This document shows, one piece after another, positions 33,045-42,654 of a DNA stretch of 64,000 nucleotides. Location of the stretch: NCBI GenBank assembly GCA_964538085.1, contig CAZIDF010000020.1, positions 1 to 64,000 on the forward strand, given 5' to 3'. This DNA comes from G020348385 sp964538085. GTDB lineage: Bacteria > Acidobacteriota > Aminicenantia > Aminicenantales > Aminicenantaceae. Both the position numbers and the translations under genes were made by a program. The notes under the pieces are model-generated. The model did no database searches. It saw only the letters and a program-made list of their open reading frames with translations, and had not been told where the DNA came from. Positions within the stretch are counted from its first letter, which is position 1, and the number at the start of each line of letters is the position of its first letter.

Positions 33045-34754
33045 ATGGCAAAAATCATATTTATTTGTTCCAGAGATGGCAGCCAAGATCCCTCGTTCCC
33101 CAAAAACTTCCAAGCTCTGTGTGAAAGGCTGACCCCGGACAACATCTCCCCTCCCCCTGCCCAGATCATCCAAGGCAATGGCATCGATATAGGCGTTTTC
33201 AATCCCTGCACCAGCTTGCCGATCGAAAATCAAAGTGTCTGCTTGGGAAACCTCATCCAGCCTCAAGAAGACTGGTGGAAACCTCGCGCCGAAATCCCTG
33301 ACGGAACGTATGCCCTATTTCGCGGAGACCGGGACACGGTCGAGATAGCCAGCGACATGCTCGCCACACGGACTATCTGGTTTTTTCAAACCGAACACAA
33401 GTTTTTCGCTTCCACTTCCCAGCGTGCCATCCTTTACTTCCTCCGGGGATTCGAGCCGAACGAAGAAGCATTCAAATGGATGTTATCCTCGGGCACCCTG
33501 GGTCCCGGTTTCTCCTGGGATTCGCGGATCAAACCCCTGGCAGGGAACATGCGCCTTGTCCTCGACCGTTCGACATGGAAAACCACGGCACATCGAGAAC
33601 CTGTCGCGTTCACACCCCAAGAAATTTCCGACGAGGATCATGAGGACAAGCTCCAAAAGGCCATCGGACATGTTTTCGAAAACCTCGGCCTGGATTTCTC
33701 CCGGTGGATTTTAACGCTGAGCGGAGGAATCGATAGCCGGGCTATCCTTCTGTTTTTGAAAAATCACGAAAACCTCAAATGCATGACATGGGGCTTGAAA
33801 TCATCCATGCAGGATAAAAAAAACGATGCCTACATCGCACGAAGGATCACACAACACTTTGGACTGGAACACGAATACTTTGAAACCGACCTCTCCGATG
33901 AACCCTTCGAGTCCATCCTCGGCAGGTTTTTGATCACAGGCGAAGGCCGCACCGACAACATTGCCGGCTACATGGACGGATTCAGGATCTGGAAATATCT
34001 GTTCGAATCCAGATATCAAGGCATTTTGCGCGGTGACATTGCTTTCGGTAATCACGCGACGGCCACACCCAAGGAAGTTATCAGGAATGTGGGTCTGTAC
34101 ATCCTGTCCGATTTCGAAAACCTGGCGCCGATCGCGGGAACGATCGAACATTTCCATCAGGAACGCCCTGCCCGGCTGGAACAGCAAGAGCATGAAGACC
34201 TCGAAGATTGGCGGGACAGATTGAATGCGGAATTCGAGATTCCGGTTCTGATAGCGCCGCTGAATGACATCAAGCTTTCGTTTGTAGAAGTGGTCAATCC
34301 ATTTCTGTCCCGGAGCATCGTGCAGCAAGTCCGCCGCCTGCCCGAAAACTTGAGGACCGACAAAAAACTTTTTAAAAAAATCGTGGCCTCCTTGACTCCC
34401 CGTATACCTTATGCCCAACACAGGGCCATAGGATTCACCCGAGACTGCCTGAAATACCCGGAAGTCGTCGAGTTCATCAGAGAGGAACTCTCCTCGGATT
34501 ATGCAAAAACGCTCCTTCCCGAAGCCCTTATCGATTTTGTTCTCCAAAACATAAAAACTTCAACGGCCAGCATATCCACAAAACGTCCCCTCCTGCTCAG
34601 GATCCTCAAGCCTATGACCCCGAAAATCGTGAGGAAGTGGAAATATTCCAGTACATTGATGCGCACTCTCGACTTGAATACCCTGGGATTCCGGGCTTGT
34701 TTGATCTGTCGAATGACAAAAATCCTCTCCGAAGACGCAAACGCCCTCTCGTAA
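33045..34754 (+). CDS. asparagine-synthetase-like protein lacking the glutaminase cysteine
   Basis: The 569-residue protein resembles AsnB, which uses ATP and ammonia from glutamine to amidate a carboxylate. The C-terminal ATP-pyrophosphatase domain has the P-loop LSGGIDSRAI near residue 229. The N-terminal class II amidotransferase region is recognisable (DGTYALFRGD, SSGTLGPGF) but starts MAKIIFIC, so the required Cys at position 2 is absent. It cannot therefore hydrolyse glutamine in the usual way and may use free ammonia. A GTG five codons upstream is an alternative start, and gives no Cys-2 either. AsnB-like proteins accompany the deacetylase in exosortase-A polysaccharide loci. Confidence 0.85.
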   Translation: MAKIIFICSRDGSQDPSFPKNFQALCERLTPDNISPPPAQIIQGNGIDIGVFNPCTSLPIENQSVCLGNLIQPQEDWWKPRAEIPDGTYALFRGDRDTVEIASDMLATRTIWFFQTEHKFFASTSQRAILYFLRGFEPNEEAFKWMLSSGTLGPGFSWDSRIKPLAGNMRLVLDRSTWKTTAHREPVAFTPQEISDEDHEDKLQKAIGHVFENLGLDFSRWILTLSGGIDSRAILLFLKNHENLKCMTWGLKSSMQDKKNDAYIARRITQHFGLEHEYFETDLSDEPFESILGRFLITGEGRTDNIAGYMDGFRIWKYLFESRYQGILRGDIAFGNHATATPKEVIRNVGLYILSDFENLAPIAGTIEHFHQERPARLEQQEHEDLEDWRDRLNAEFEIPVLIAPLNDIKLSFVEVVNPFLSRSIVQQVRRLPENLRTDKKLFKKIVASLTPRIPYAQHRAIGFTRDCLKYPEVVEFIREELSSDYAKTLLPEALIDFVLQNIKTSTASISTKRPLLLRILKPMTPKIVRKWKYSSTLMRTLDLNTLGFRACLICRMTKILSEDANALS

Positions 34755-34823
34755 ATCTTCCCTTTTTTTTTCCGCATTTCCGTCTACCCGATTTTTCTAT
34801 CCTTTCCGGCACAAAAGGATGAC

Positions 34824-34839
34824 TAGCCTGTAAGGGTGA
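34824..34839. promoter_or_regulatory. 16-bp repeat TAGCC-N6-GGTGA (candidate operator, site 4)
   Basis: TAGCC-TGTAAG-GGTGA has a degenerate left half but an identical right half and spacing to the other three sites, and it continues GGGTGATATC exactly as site 1 does. It lies about 108 bases upstream of the first beta-helix gene. The 192-bp gap otherwise shows only a T-rich start and no clear promoter. Confidence 0.4.
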
Positions 34840-34946
34840 TATCACGCCCGAAAAATCCCCCGGTCGACATTCCACGATGGGCCGACTAAAGAAATTGGAT
34901 AAACGAGGATCGACTTTATGGCTAAGGAAGCGCGTGGGAGGATTCG

Positions 34947-37900
34947 ATGAGAAAAATTGGGATTTATCTTTTTCTGGTCTTGTTTATATGGTCGGCACAA
35001 AATTTGGCCGCCACCGACTACTTCGTGTCCAACTCGGGCAGCGATAGCAGCAACGGCCGCTCACAACAGGCCGCATGGAGGACGATCGGCAAAGTCAACA
35101 GCTCGATGGGAAGTTTCAATCCGGGTGACAACATCTATTTTAAGGGGGGCGATACATTCAGCGATTCCAACTTAAGCATCAACTGCCAAGGCTCTCCCGG
35201 GAATCCGATAACCTTCGGGTCCTACGGAACCGGTCGCCCCAAGTTCAGCTCGCGTGCCGTTCAGTGCGGCAACGGCAACGGGTATATTACCGTGGATAAC
35301 CTCGAGATCTACAACACGGGAGGCGATGGGATCTCTTTCTACAAATCCAACGGCTGGCAATACGAAATCAGCATCACCAACTGTTATGTGCACAACGCGG
35401 GCAATGTGGGAATCATCATTATGTCCATCGATGGCTATCTCATACAGAATTGTACAGTCCACGATAGCTATAACGGAAATATTTATGCTTATGGCTCCAA
35501 TTATCCGATCAGAAACGGCGTGATCCGAGGTTGCACATCCTATGACGCCATCCAAAATGACGGCATCTGTGTCCATGAAGGAGACCGCCTCGAACCCTGC
35601 GGGCCCAATCATCTGATCGTCAACTGCACGGTGCACGGCAATGCCGAAGAAGGATACGACATCAGCGATGGATCGAATGTCACCATCCGTAACTGTGTCG
35701 CTTACGGGGATGTCTATGCGGGTTTTATCCTGGAAGGTCAGAATTCGGTGACGATAGATGGCTGCATTGCCAGGAACGGTCACCATGGTATCCATATCGG
35801 CGGCAGCAATGTAACGATAAAAAACTCTCTCATATACGATAATAACTACTACCAGATCCTAGTCGAACCCTATAAGGTCATTTCCGGGATAAATATTTAT
35901 AACAATGTTTTGGTCCATCCTGCCTCGGGCAACAGCGGACCGGTTATTCAGGCCTGGAACAATTTTTCCAACATGAATATCAAAAACAACATCATCATGA
36001 CAAAACAGTCTACATATCCTACCCGTTTGGTCGCTTTTGGCTCCGGGTACAGTCCATCCAGCGCAAACATCATCATGGACTACAATTGTTATTACCATCC
36101 TGGAGGATCTTCAGGAAGGTTTGTGGTCGGGTCTTCGACCTACAGTTTTTCATCATGGCAATCGGCATACAACCATGAGAATCACAGCATGTTCACCAAT
36201 CCTTATGTCACCAATCAATCCCAAAATAATTACACTCTCATCAATTCTTCCCCGTGTATCGATGCCGGTACGAATGTCGGAAACAACACCGCTTTCGGTG
36301 GAGGCTCTCGCCCCCAAGGCGGAGGATACGATATCGGCGCGTATGAACAGGACGGAGGAGGAACTCCGATCCTATATGCCAGCGCAACCGGGAGCCCGAG
36401 TTCGGGGCAAGCCCCGCTGACAACCAGCTTCAGCGGTGATGCATGGGGCGGAAATTCTCCTTANNNNNNNNNNNNNNNNNNNNNNNNNNNNNNNNNNNNN
36501 NNNNNNNNNNNNNNNNNNNNNNNNNNNNNNNNNNNNNNNNNNNNNNNNNNNNNNNNNNNNNNNAAGCCCCGCTGACAACCAGCTTCAGCGGTGATGCATG
36601 GGGCGGAAATTCTCCTTATGCCTACCGTTGGACATTCGGCGATGGCGGGTCCTCCACTGCAATAAATCCCTCCCACGCCTATTCCCAACCGGGCACCTAC
36701 ACCGCAACGCTCACTGTCACGGACAACGAAGACCAGCAGGCCACGGATACGGTGACCATCAGCGTGAGCGCTGCAGGCCCCGCTCTTTCAGCCGGAATCG
36801 TGGCCTCTCCGACATCGGGAAATGCACCGCTGGCCGTGTCTTTCACAGGAACCGCATCAGGAGGATATCCTCCTTATTCATATCACTGGACTTGCAGTGA
36901 CGGAAACTCGACCACACAACAAAATCCTTCACACACATTCACACAACCCGGCACCTATTCCGTAACGCTCTCTGTCACCGACAGCCAGAGCAACCAAGAT
37001 TCCGCATCCATATCCATCGTTGCCCTTGCACCGACATCAAAGATTTCGGTTTCCGCAGCGGCATCCCCATTGAGCGGTAATTTTCCTCTCAGCGTGGATT
37101 TCACAGGCACTGTTTCAGGAGGAAATTCTCCTTACACCTATCTGTGGACATTCGGCGATGGCGGGTCCTCCACTGCAAATAATCCCTCCCACACCTACAC
37201 CCATCCCGGTAACTTCACCGTGACATTCACGGCAACCGATAGCAGCAACAGCCAGGATTCCGACTCTTTGACCATCAGCGTAAGCACACCGACAGCGCAG
37301 CTAACGGCCTCAGCCGGTGCATCCCCATTGACAGGGACTGCTCCGCTCACCGTTAATTTTACCGGGACTGTTTCGGGAGGCATTTCTCCGTTCAAATATG
37401 CATGGACGTTCGGAGACGGGGGGTCCTCCACGCTTCAGAATCCCTCCCACACCTATTCCGAATCCGGTTTCTACACCGCGACTTTCACAGTCGAAGATGG
37501 ACCTGGCCAGCAGGCAGCAGCCGTCGTGAATATCGAGGTCGAGACAACGTCACCGGTGGTCACGCTCAGCCTCTCGATGAATACCGGAAAGCCTTCATCG
37601 GGGCAGGGCGGAACCATAACTCCTTCTCCTGGCAAATACACCTATGACAGAAATTCACTTGTTCAGCTCAAAGCCAAGCCTAACGCAAACTTCCGGTTCG
37701 CCAGATGGATCGGGGAAATCAGCGCAGAGACAGCTGGCAATCCGACAACATCCGTCAGAATGTACATCAATAAAACGATCCAAGCGCTGTTCTGCTCCCT
37801 CTGCGGAGATGTGAACGGAGATAAGCGCGTCAGTCCTCTCGACTCCCAGGCCGTGTTCGACATATTTTTAGGGAAAAACAAAAATCCGACTCTGTGTCAA

Positions 37901-38530
37901 AAAGAAAACGGGGATGTCAATGGTGACGGGACACGGACAGTGCCGAACATTTCACCCGCCGACGCACAGTCCATTTTCGTGAAATACCTCGGCATAAAAA
38001 GTCTTCCCTGCAACTGTTCCTACAGCGTAAGGACAGCCGCTTTCCTGACGCCTTTTGGTTTGATCCCCATCGGTTTGGCAAACACCGCAACCCTGGAGCG
38101 CCCGGCACAAGATATCCATCTCGGCCTGGACGAGCTCCGGAGGGTTTCCGAGACAGAAGTTCACCTTCCGGTCATGATCAACGATCCGCGGGGTATCGAT
38201 GCCTTCGGATTCGACCTCGTGTACCCCCCTGATTTCTTGGAATTCGTCGGCGTAGCCAAGACCGAGCTGGTCAAAGATTTTTACCAAGTGGAAGGCAACA
38301 TGACGGAAGAAGGGCTGGTGCGAGTTGGCGGATATTCCGTCGAGGCCATCGGCAGCGAATCCGGCGGAGGAGAATTGTTGTTGCTCATCTTCAAATTGAA
38401 AAGAAAGGGAGTCAATGGCTCAAAGGAAATATACATCAAACAAACCTTCGACGACGTGGAAAACGCCTATTATATTCAGCCGGAAGAAGCCCACGGAACC
38501 CAAAAGGCTACAAACTATGTACGCAGATAA
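34947..38530 (+). CDS. secreted beta-helix / PKD / dockerin / cohesin-like surface protein (interrupted by assembly gap)
   Basis: This is one gene broken by 100 Ns; collapsing the identical 55-bp ends restores one frame of about 1142 residues. Order: signal peptide (to about 25, ending NLAATD); a right-handed parallel beta-helix with repeated NCTVH and IRNC turns (about 25-475); about four PKD domains, each with a YxWTFGDGGSST-like core; an InlB-B-like repeat (to about nt 37790); a dockerin with two calcium loops (GDVNGDKRVSPLD and GDVNGDGT...SPADAQ, nt 37800-38015, the second with an insertion); and a C-terminal cohesin-like domain (AFGFDLVYPPDFLEFVGV). The start follows GGGAGG. Beta-helix proteins bind or cleave acidic glycans. 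A paralogue is at 45616. Confidence 0.85.
36464..36563. other. assembly gap of 100 N with identical 55-bp flanks
   Basis: The 55 bases before the gap (36409-36463) are identical to the 55 after it (36564-36618). Exact k-mer-length overlap is typical of contigs broken at a repeat in a de Bruijn assembly. The true gap may be minus 55 bp, or it may hide further in-frame PKD repeats. Confidence 0.95.
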
Positions 38531-40010
38531 TAAACCCATACGATCCATCGTTGCCATCACGCTGATTCTGGCCGTCGGACTTCTCTGCGCGTGCAAAAAA
38601 ACACCGACGTCCCCTCAGTTCGACGAGACAACTCTCCCGGTTATATGGCTGAATCAAACAGAGGTGTTCTTCACCGCGACCCTCACCGGAGGCAATCCGG
38701 CCAGTCAAACTATCGAGATAAAAAACGCCGGCCCCGGTACGTTGGAGTACGCCATCGAAGCAGACGCAGGATGGGTGGAAGTCTCTCCACCGACAGGTAC
38801 ATCCGCCGGTCAGGTGAATGAGCACAAGATCAGTATCAATAAAACAGGTCTGGCAGCCAAAGAGGGTGGACATGTGGCCACTCTCACCATCAAATGCGCC
38901 ACCGCATACAACAATCCCCAACTGGTTACCGTGAATCTAACCATCGCTAAGGAAATGCCCCCAAAAATTTGGATCGAATCCCAAAATTTCATCTTTAGCT
39001 CTCAAGAAGGCGGATCGAATCCTTCTGCCCAAAACCTCCGGATAAAAAACGAAGGGACAGGAATCCTGAACTACCAGCTGAGCACAGATGTCCCATGGCT
39101 TAATGTCGATCCTCCCTCGGGATCGATCACAGCCAGCATCAAAGCGCATCAGATCCTTGTCCAAACAGCCGGCCTCGTCTCGGGGACTTATACCGGAAAG
39201 ATCACGGTCAAAGATAACAACGCCACCAACAGTCCCCAAACCGTCAATGTGACACTGAACATCAACAAGACCGCACCTCCCAGGATCTGGCTGTCCACCA
39301 GCTCCCTGGCATTCACGGCAATACAGGGTGGAGCCGATCCTCCATCCAAAATTTTCTCCGTGCGTAATGCCGGCGGGAATGTGTTGCATTATTCGATCGA
39401 TTGGGATGCGGTCTGGTTAGTGGTGAGTCCGAGCAGCGGAGAATCCAACGGAGCGGAGCGGAACCACACCGTGACCCTCAACACAGGCGGACTGAGTGCC
39501 GGAAGCTACCAGGGCCGGATCGTGGTCTCCGATCCCAATGCGTCGAACACGCCCCAGCAGATAATCGTCACCTTGTCAGTCACAAATCCTCCCACCGACA
39601 ACGCGATATCCATTTCTTGTAACCCCAGCTCGGGAAAAAAGAACACCATCGTGAGCTTCCCGGTCACCATAACGGGGAATATCAAAGAGATAGAGGTTTT
39701 TGGACTGGATCTGACTTTCGACACAAGTATTTTTGAATTGAACAGCATCGTGAGGGGAACCCTCACCGGTGGCTGGACCGCTGTGGATGGAAACGAAATC
39801 AGCGCCGGAACCGTTAGGGTGGGAGGATTCGCCGGAGCCGCCAATCCCATCCCGATCTCCAGCATCGGGAGTATCTTTATCGTCAAACTCAAGGTCATTT
39901 CCAGCTCATCCACCAACCAGCAAACGACCGTTCGGATCAAAAACTATATCGACGATATACAAAACTTGATTCCGTCGACTGTGACGACAAAATTCACCTA
40001 TCTCAAATAG
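38517..40010 (+). CDS. BACON-domain lipoprotein with C-terminal cohesin-like domain
   Basis: The 497-residue protein starts at an ATG overlapping the previous stop by 14 bases; the longer in-frame start is a shadow of the upstream gene. LAVGLLCAC at residues 18-26 is a lipoprotein signal (C26 preferred). Three BACON-type modules follow, with repeated W-x-x-V-x-P-x-S/T-G cores (AGWVEVSPPTG, VPWLNVDPPSG, AVWLVVSPSSG). The C-terminal 140 residues (EVFGLDLTFDTSIFELNSI, GTVRVGGFAG) look like a cohesin. BACON domains are often carbohydrate- or mucin-associated. A surface-anchored cohesin next to a dockerin-bearing protein suggests they dock. The final 9 bases including the stop are duplicated by the adjacent MITE. 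Confidence 0.8.
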   Translation: MYADNKPIRSIVAITLILAVGLLCACKKTPTSPQFDETTLPVIWLNQTEVFFTATLTGGNPASQTIEIKNAGPGTLEYAIEADAGWVEVSPPTGTSAGQVNEHKISINKTGLAAKEGGHVATLTIKCATAYNNPQLVTVNLTIAKEMPPKIWIESQNFIFSSQEGGSNPSAQNLRIKNEGTGILNYQLSTDVPWLNVDPPSGSITASIKAHQILVQTAGLVSGTYTGKITVKDNNATNSPQTVNVTLNINKTAPPRIWLSTSSLAFTAIQGGADPPSKIFSVRNAGGNVLHYSIDWDAVWLVVSPSSGESNGAERNHTVTLNTGGLSAGSYQGRIVVSDPNASNTPQQIIVTLSVTNPPTDNAISISCNPSSGKKNTIVSFPVTITGNIKEIEVFGLDLTFDTSIFELNSIVRGTLTGGWTAVDGNEISAGTVRVGGFAGAANPIPISSIGSIFIVKLKVISSSSTNQQTTVRIKNYIDDIQNLIPSTVTTKFTYLK

Positions 40011-40210
40011 GGAAGCATTTCCAAATCCGTGATAATTTTAATATGGTCAGGGAAGCTGAAGAGGAAGTCATCCGGAGGCGAGCGGGCATGGTTCCTCGTA
40101 GAGGAGAGCGAGCCGAGGAACTAAGCGGAATTTCCTCGCTGGGGAAATTCAGCGGGCTGACGTTTCAGCTTGCCTGACTGTTTCTTTATCACGGATTTGG
40201 AAATGCTTAC
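40011..40210. mobile_element. 200-bp MITE-like element with 25-bp terminal inverted repeats and 9-bp target duplication
   Basis: The terminal repeats are 40011-40035 and 40186-40210, matching at 24 of 25 positions (GGAAGCATTTCCAAATCC and onward). Both ends are flanked by the 9-bp direct repeat CTCAAATAG (40002-40010 and 40211-40219), the mark of transposition. A second nested inverted repeat (40046-40060 / 40164-40178, 14 of 15) and two inner hairpins (GTTCCTCG/CGAGGAAC and GAATTTCC/GGAAATTC) make a multi-stem structure. No transposase is encoded. The insertion falls exactly after the TAG of the lipoprotein gene, leaving it intact. Confidence 0.9.
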
Positions 40211-40275
40211 CTCAAATAGTCCTGGTTTGACCCTTATCAGCGTTTTGTGGTATAAGTGCAGCGCTGGGAGGTTCA

Positions 40276-41520
40276 TTGCCGAGGAACATTCAAACAGAAG
40301 TCGTCATCGTGGGGTCCGGGCCGGGAGGAGCCACCGTTGCCAAAGAACTGGCCGCAAAAGGCAAGGATGTTTGCATCCTGGAAAAGGGAAATTTTAGCGG
40401 CCATTCCATCTTGCACCGGAACAGAGCAGGTCCTTTCTCAACCGGTCTCAAAATGATCAGGAAAGGGATGGGCATTCAACCCTACTCCCGGCATATCTCA
40501 GTCAGATCATGGATAGGCGTGGGAGGCGCATCAGTGGTGGCCTCAGCGAATGCTGTCAGAGGGTGGGAAACTGAACTGTTTTCTCACGGCATCGACATAG
40601 AGCCCGAATTCGAGGAACTGGAAAAAATTCTGAACATCACTCCTTTGCCCGATCACCTGATCGGCATCGGAGCCCATACGTTATGGAAAGCGGCGGATTC
40701 CCTGGGGATCACGATGGAATCCATCCCTAAAATGATTGACATCACCCGATGTGTTGGCTGCGGGCATTGCAACCAAAAGTGCCCGAATAACGCCAAATGG
40801 ACAGCCGAATGGTTTGTCCAAAATGCCGTCGACAACCACGCAACCTTGATACAGGATACTGCAGCCTCAAAGATCATCTCATCCAACGGCAGGGCAGTGG
40901 GGATAAAAGCCATCGGTCCCGACGGAAATGAGGTCACGGTAGAGGCGGACAAAGTGGTCATCGCCGCCGGTGCCATGGCAACGCCGGTGCTGCTTCAAAA
41001 CTCAGGCTTGGGCTCTGCGGGAGACCGGATGTTCTGTCATCCTTTTCATGTCGTTCACGGACCCGTTCCCGGTCGAACCATAGAGAGAGAATCACGGGCC
41101 ATTTTCTGCAAACAATTTTTGGATGAATTTGGCTTTACCCTGGCTAACGACGCTGTTGCTGGAGAACTGGGCATCATCATCAAAACAAAAGATGAGCCAG
41201 ATGGGAAGATCTTTTCTTCCGGCGCATTTAAAAAAGGATTCACGCCGGAATTGTTGAAGAACTCGCGTAAGAGCATTTCTGTCGCCAAAGAAATCCTGGG
41301 CAAGACCGGGGTGAATAAGAGTAAGATAAAAGTCCGCTTCCATGCAGCCCTCCATCCCGGAGGAACAGCGGCGATAGGCCATATCGTCGATGAACGAATG
41401 GAAACGGAAATTAAAAACTGTTTTGTGGCCGATGCCAGCGTTTTGCCTTCGTCCACAGGCCTGCCGCCTCTTTTGACAATCCTGGCGCTGTCCCGGCGCC
41501 TGGCAAAAAACTTGAATTGA
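40276..41520 (+). CDS. GMC-type oxidoreductase with [4Fe-4S] motif
   Basis: The 414-residue flavoprotein begins at TTG, four bases after GGGAGG. The FAD motif is VVIVGSGPGGATVAKEL, and the C-terminal GMC signature includes FHAALHPGGTAAIG and VADASVLPSSTGLPP. An insertion near residues 155-170 carries CVGCGHCNQKCPNNAK (C-x2-C-x2-C-x3-C-P), a [4Fe-4S] ferredoxin-type motif seen in an iron-sulfur subgroup of GMC enzymes. It would oxidise an alcohol or reduce a sugar keto group with electrons passed to or from the cluster. The substrate is unknown; polysaccharide building blocks are likely from context. It follows the MITE and probably depends on a promoter there or upstream. Confidence 0.85.
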   Translation: MPRNIQTEVVIVGSGPGGATVAKELAAKGKDVCILEKGNFSGHSILHRNRAGPFSTGLKMIRKGMGIQPYSRHISVRSWIGVGGASVVASANAVRGWETELFSHGIDIEPEFEELEKILNITPLPDHLIGIGAHTLWKAADSLGITMESIPKMIDITRCVGCGHCNQKCPNNAKWTAEWFVQNAVDNHATLIQDTAASKIISSNGRAVGIKAIGPDGNEVTVEADKVVIAAGAMATPVLLQNSGLGSAGDRMFCHPFHVVHGPVPGRTIERESRAIFCKQFLDEFGFTLANDAVAGELGIIIKTKDEPDGKIFSSGAFKKGFTPELLKNSRKSISVAKEILGKTGVNKSKIKVRFHAALHPGGTAAIGHIVDERMETEIKNCFVADASVLPSSTGLPPLLTILALSRRLAKNLN

Positions 41521-41570
41521 TTTCCGTCGATTTATCACTATAATCTAGGTAAATCGAGAGAGACATAAAT

Positions 41571-42641
41571 ATGAGCCGATATGAAGTGAGAAAGTTCCGG
41601 GACGAAGATAAAGGGGAGATGCTTGCCCTGTTCGAGGAAGTCTGGACAAAAGAACTCGCCGACAAATTGGACGAGATGTGGGAATGGAAATACAAAACAA
41701 ATCCCCACGATCCTCCCGAAGGCAACAAATCCTGTGTTTTGGAGCGTGACGGCCGAATCATCGGTATGCTCGGACTGCTACCGGATTTTGCCAAAGTGAA
41801 AGACAGGACATTGCCCGTGATTTGGGCCATCGATTTTGCGGTCCATCCCGATTTTCGCGGCGGAGGCTTCCGTATCCTGAATTGGGCAAGAAAAGAAAAC
41901 GAATCCGACCTGCAATTCGGGATCGTTATCGCCGGACGCCCCTACGAATTTTACAAAAAAATGCGGTATCTCCCCGTGTTTTCGTTCTCGATCTTCAAGA
42001 ATATCTTGAATCCCCAAAGCTTTTTCCGGAAAAAATCTAAAGGCAAAGCCTTTGTGTTTTTGATTTCGCTACTCATCAAGTCAGTCACCGGTTTTCTTTC
42101 TCTTTTCAACATCCCTCTCAAAGATAAACACATCGCAGTTTCCGAAGTTTCCGGGTTCGATGACAGGTTCGATGAGCTGTGGCAACAGGCCTCGAAAGAT
42201 TATACAATCTGCATGGCCCGGGACAAAGATTTCCTGAATTGGAGATTTTTCAAAAAACCGGACCGGGATTACGCCATATTCGCAGCGGAAAAAAACGGAA
42301 AAATCTTGGGTTACATCGTGCTAAAAACCAAAGTCGACGACAACAAAAAATACGGAACGATCACCGACGTTTTCACCAGGAAAAGCGATAAAAAGGCCCT
42401 GCACTGTTTGATCGCCAGGGCTCTCGAGTATTTCAGAGCCCAAGGAGTGGACATCGCTTCCTACGCTATTCCCCCGAAGTGTGCGTTCTACCGGAGCGCA
42501 CTGATCAAAAACGGTTTTTTTGTGAGGACCAAAGGCGGAGCCTTCGTCGCGTCTCCTGCTAAATACATTGAAATCGAAAAAGACCTAATGAAACCGAAAA
42601 ACTGGTATTTGACCCCGATGTCTTCGGATATGGAGCGGTAA
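41571..42641 (+). CDS. GNAT-family N-acyltransferase
   Basis: The 356-residue protein starts RYEVRKFRDEDKGEMLALFEE, a typical GNAT opening. The acetyl-CoA region IWAIDFAVHPDFRGGGFRI lies near residues 83-101. A second half (about 190-340) repeats the fold loosely, as in double-GNAT proteins of export loci. It could acylate an amino-sugar, perhaps using the acyl carrier protein at 57.4 kb; that link is inference. It sits 13 bp before the flippase gene. Confidence 0.8.
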   Translation: MSRYEVRKFRDEDKGEMLALFEEVWTKELADKLDEMWEWKYKTNPHDPPEGNKSCVLERDGRIIGMLGLLPDFAKVKDRTLPVIWAIDFAVHPDFRGGGFRILNWARKENESDLQFGIVIAGRPYEFYKKMRYLPVFSFSIFKNILNPQSFFRKKSKGKAFVFLISLLIKSVTGFLSLFNIPLKDKHIAVSEVSGFDDRFDELWQQASKDYTICMARDKDFLNWRFFKKPDRDYAIFAAEKNGKILGYIVLKTKVDDNKKYGTITDVFTRKSDKKALHCLIARALEYFRAQGVDIASYAIPPKCAFYRSALIKNGFFVRTKGGAFVASPAKYIEIEKDLMKPKNWYLTPMSSDMER

Positions 42642-42654
42642 TAACGGGGAAAAA

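Noticed and set aside
34815..34946. Cyclic-di-GMP (GEMM) riboswitch before the first beta-helix gene
   Set aside because: The region has short inverted repeats, but the conserved GEMM core sequences and tetraloop receptor are not visible.
37100..37550. CRISPR-like or satellite repeats in the PKD region
   Set aside because: The repeated GGCGATGGCGGGTCCTCCAC stretches are codons of the PKD core and keep the reading frame.
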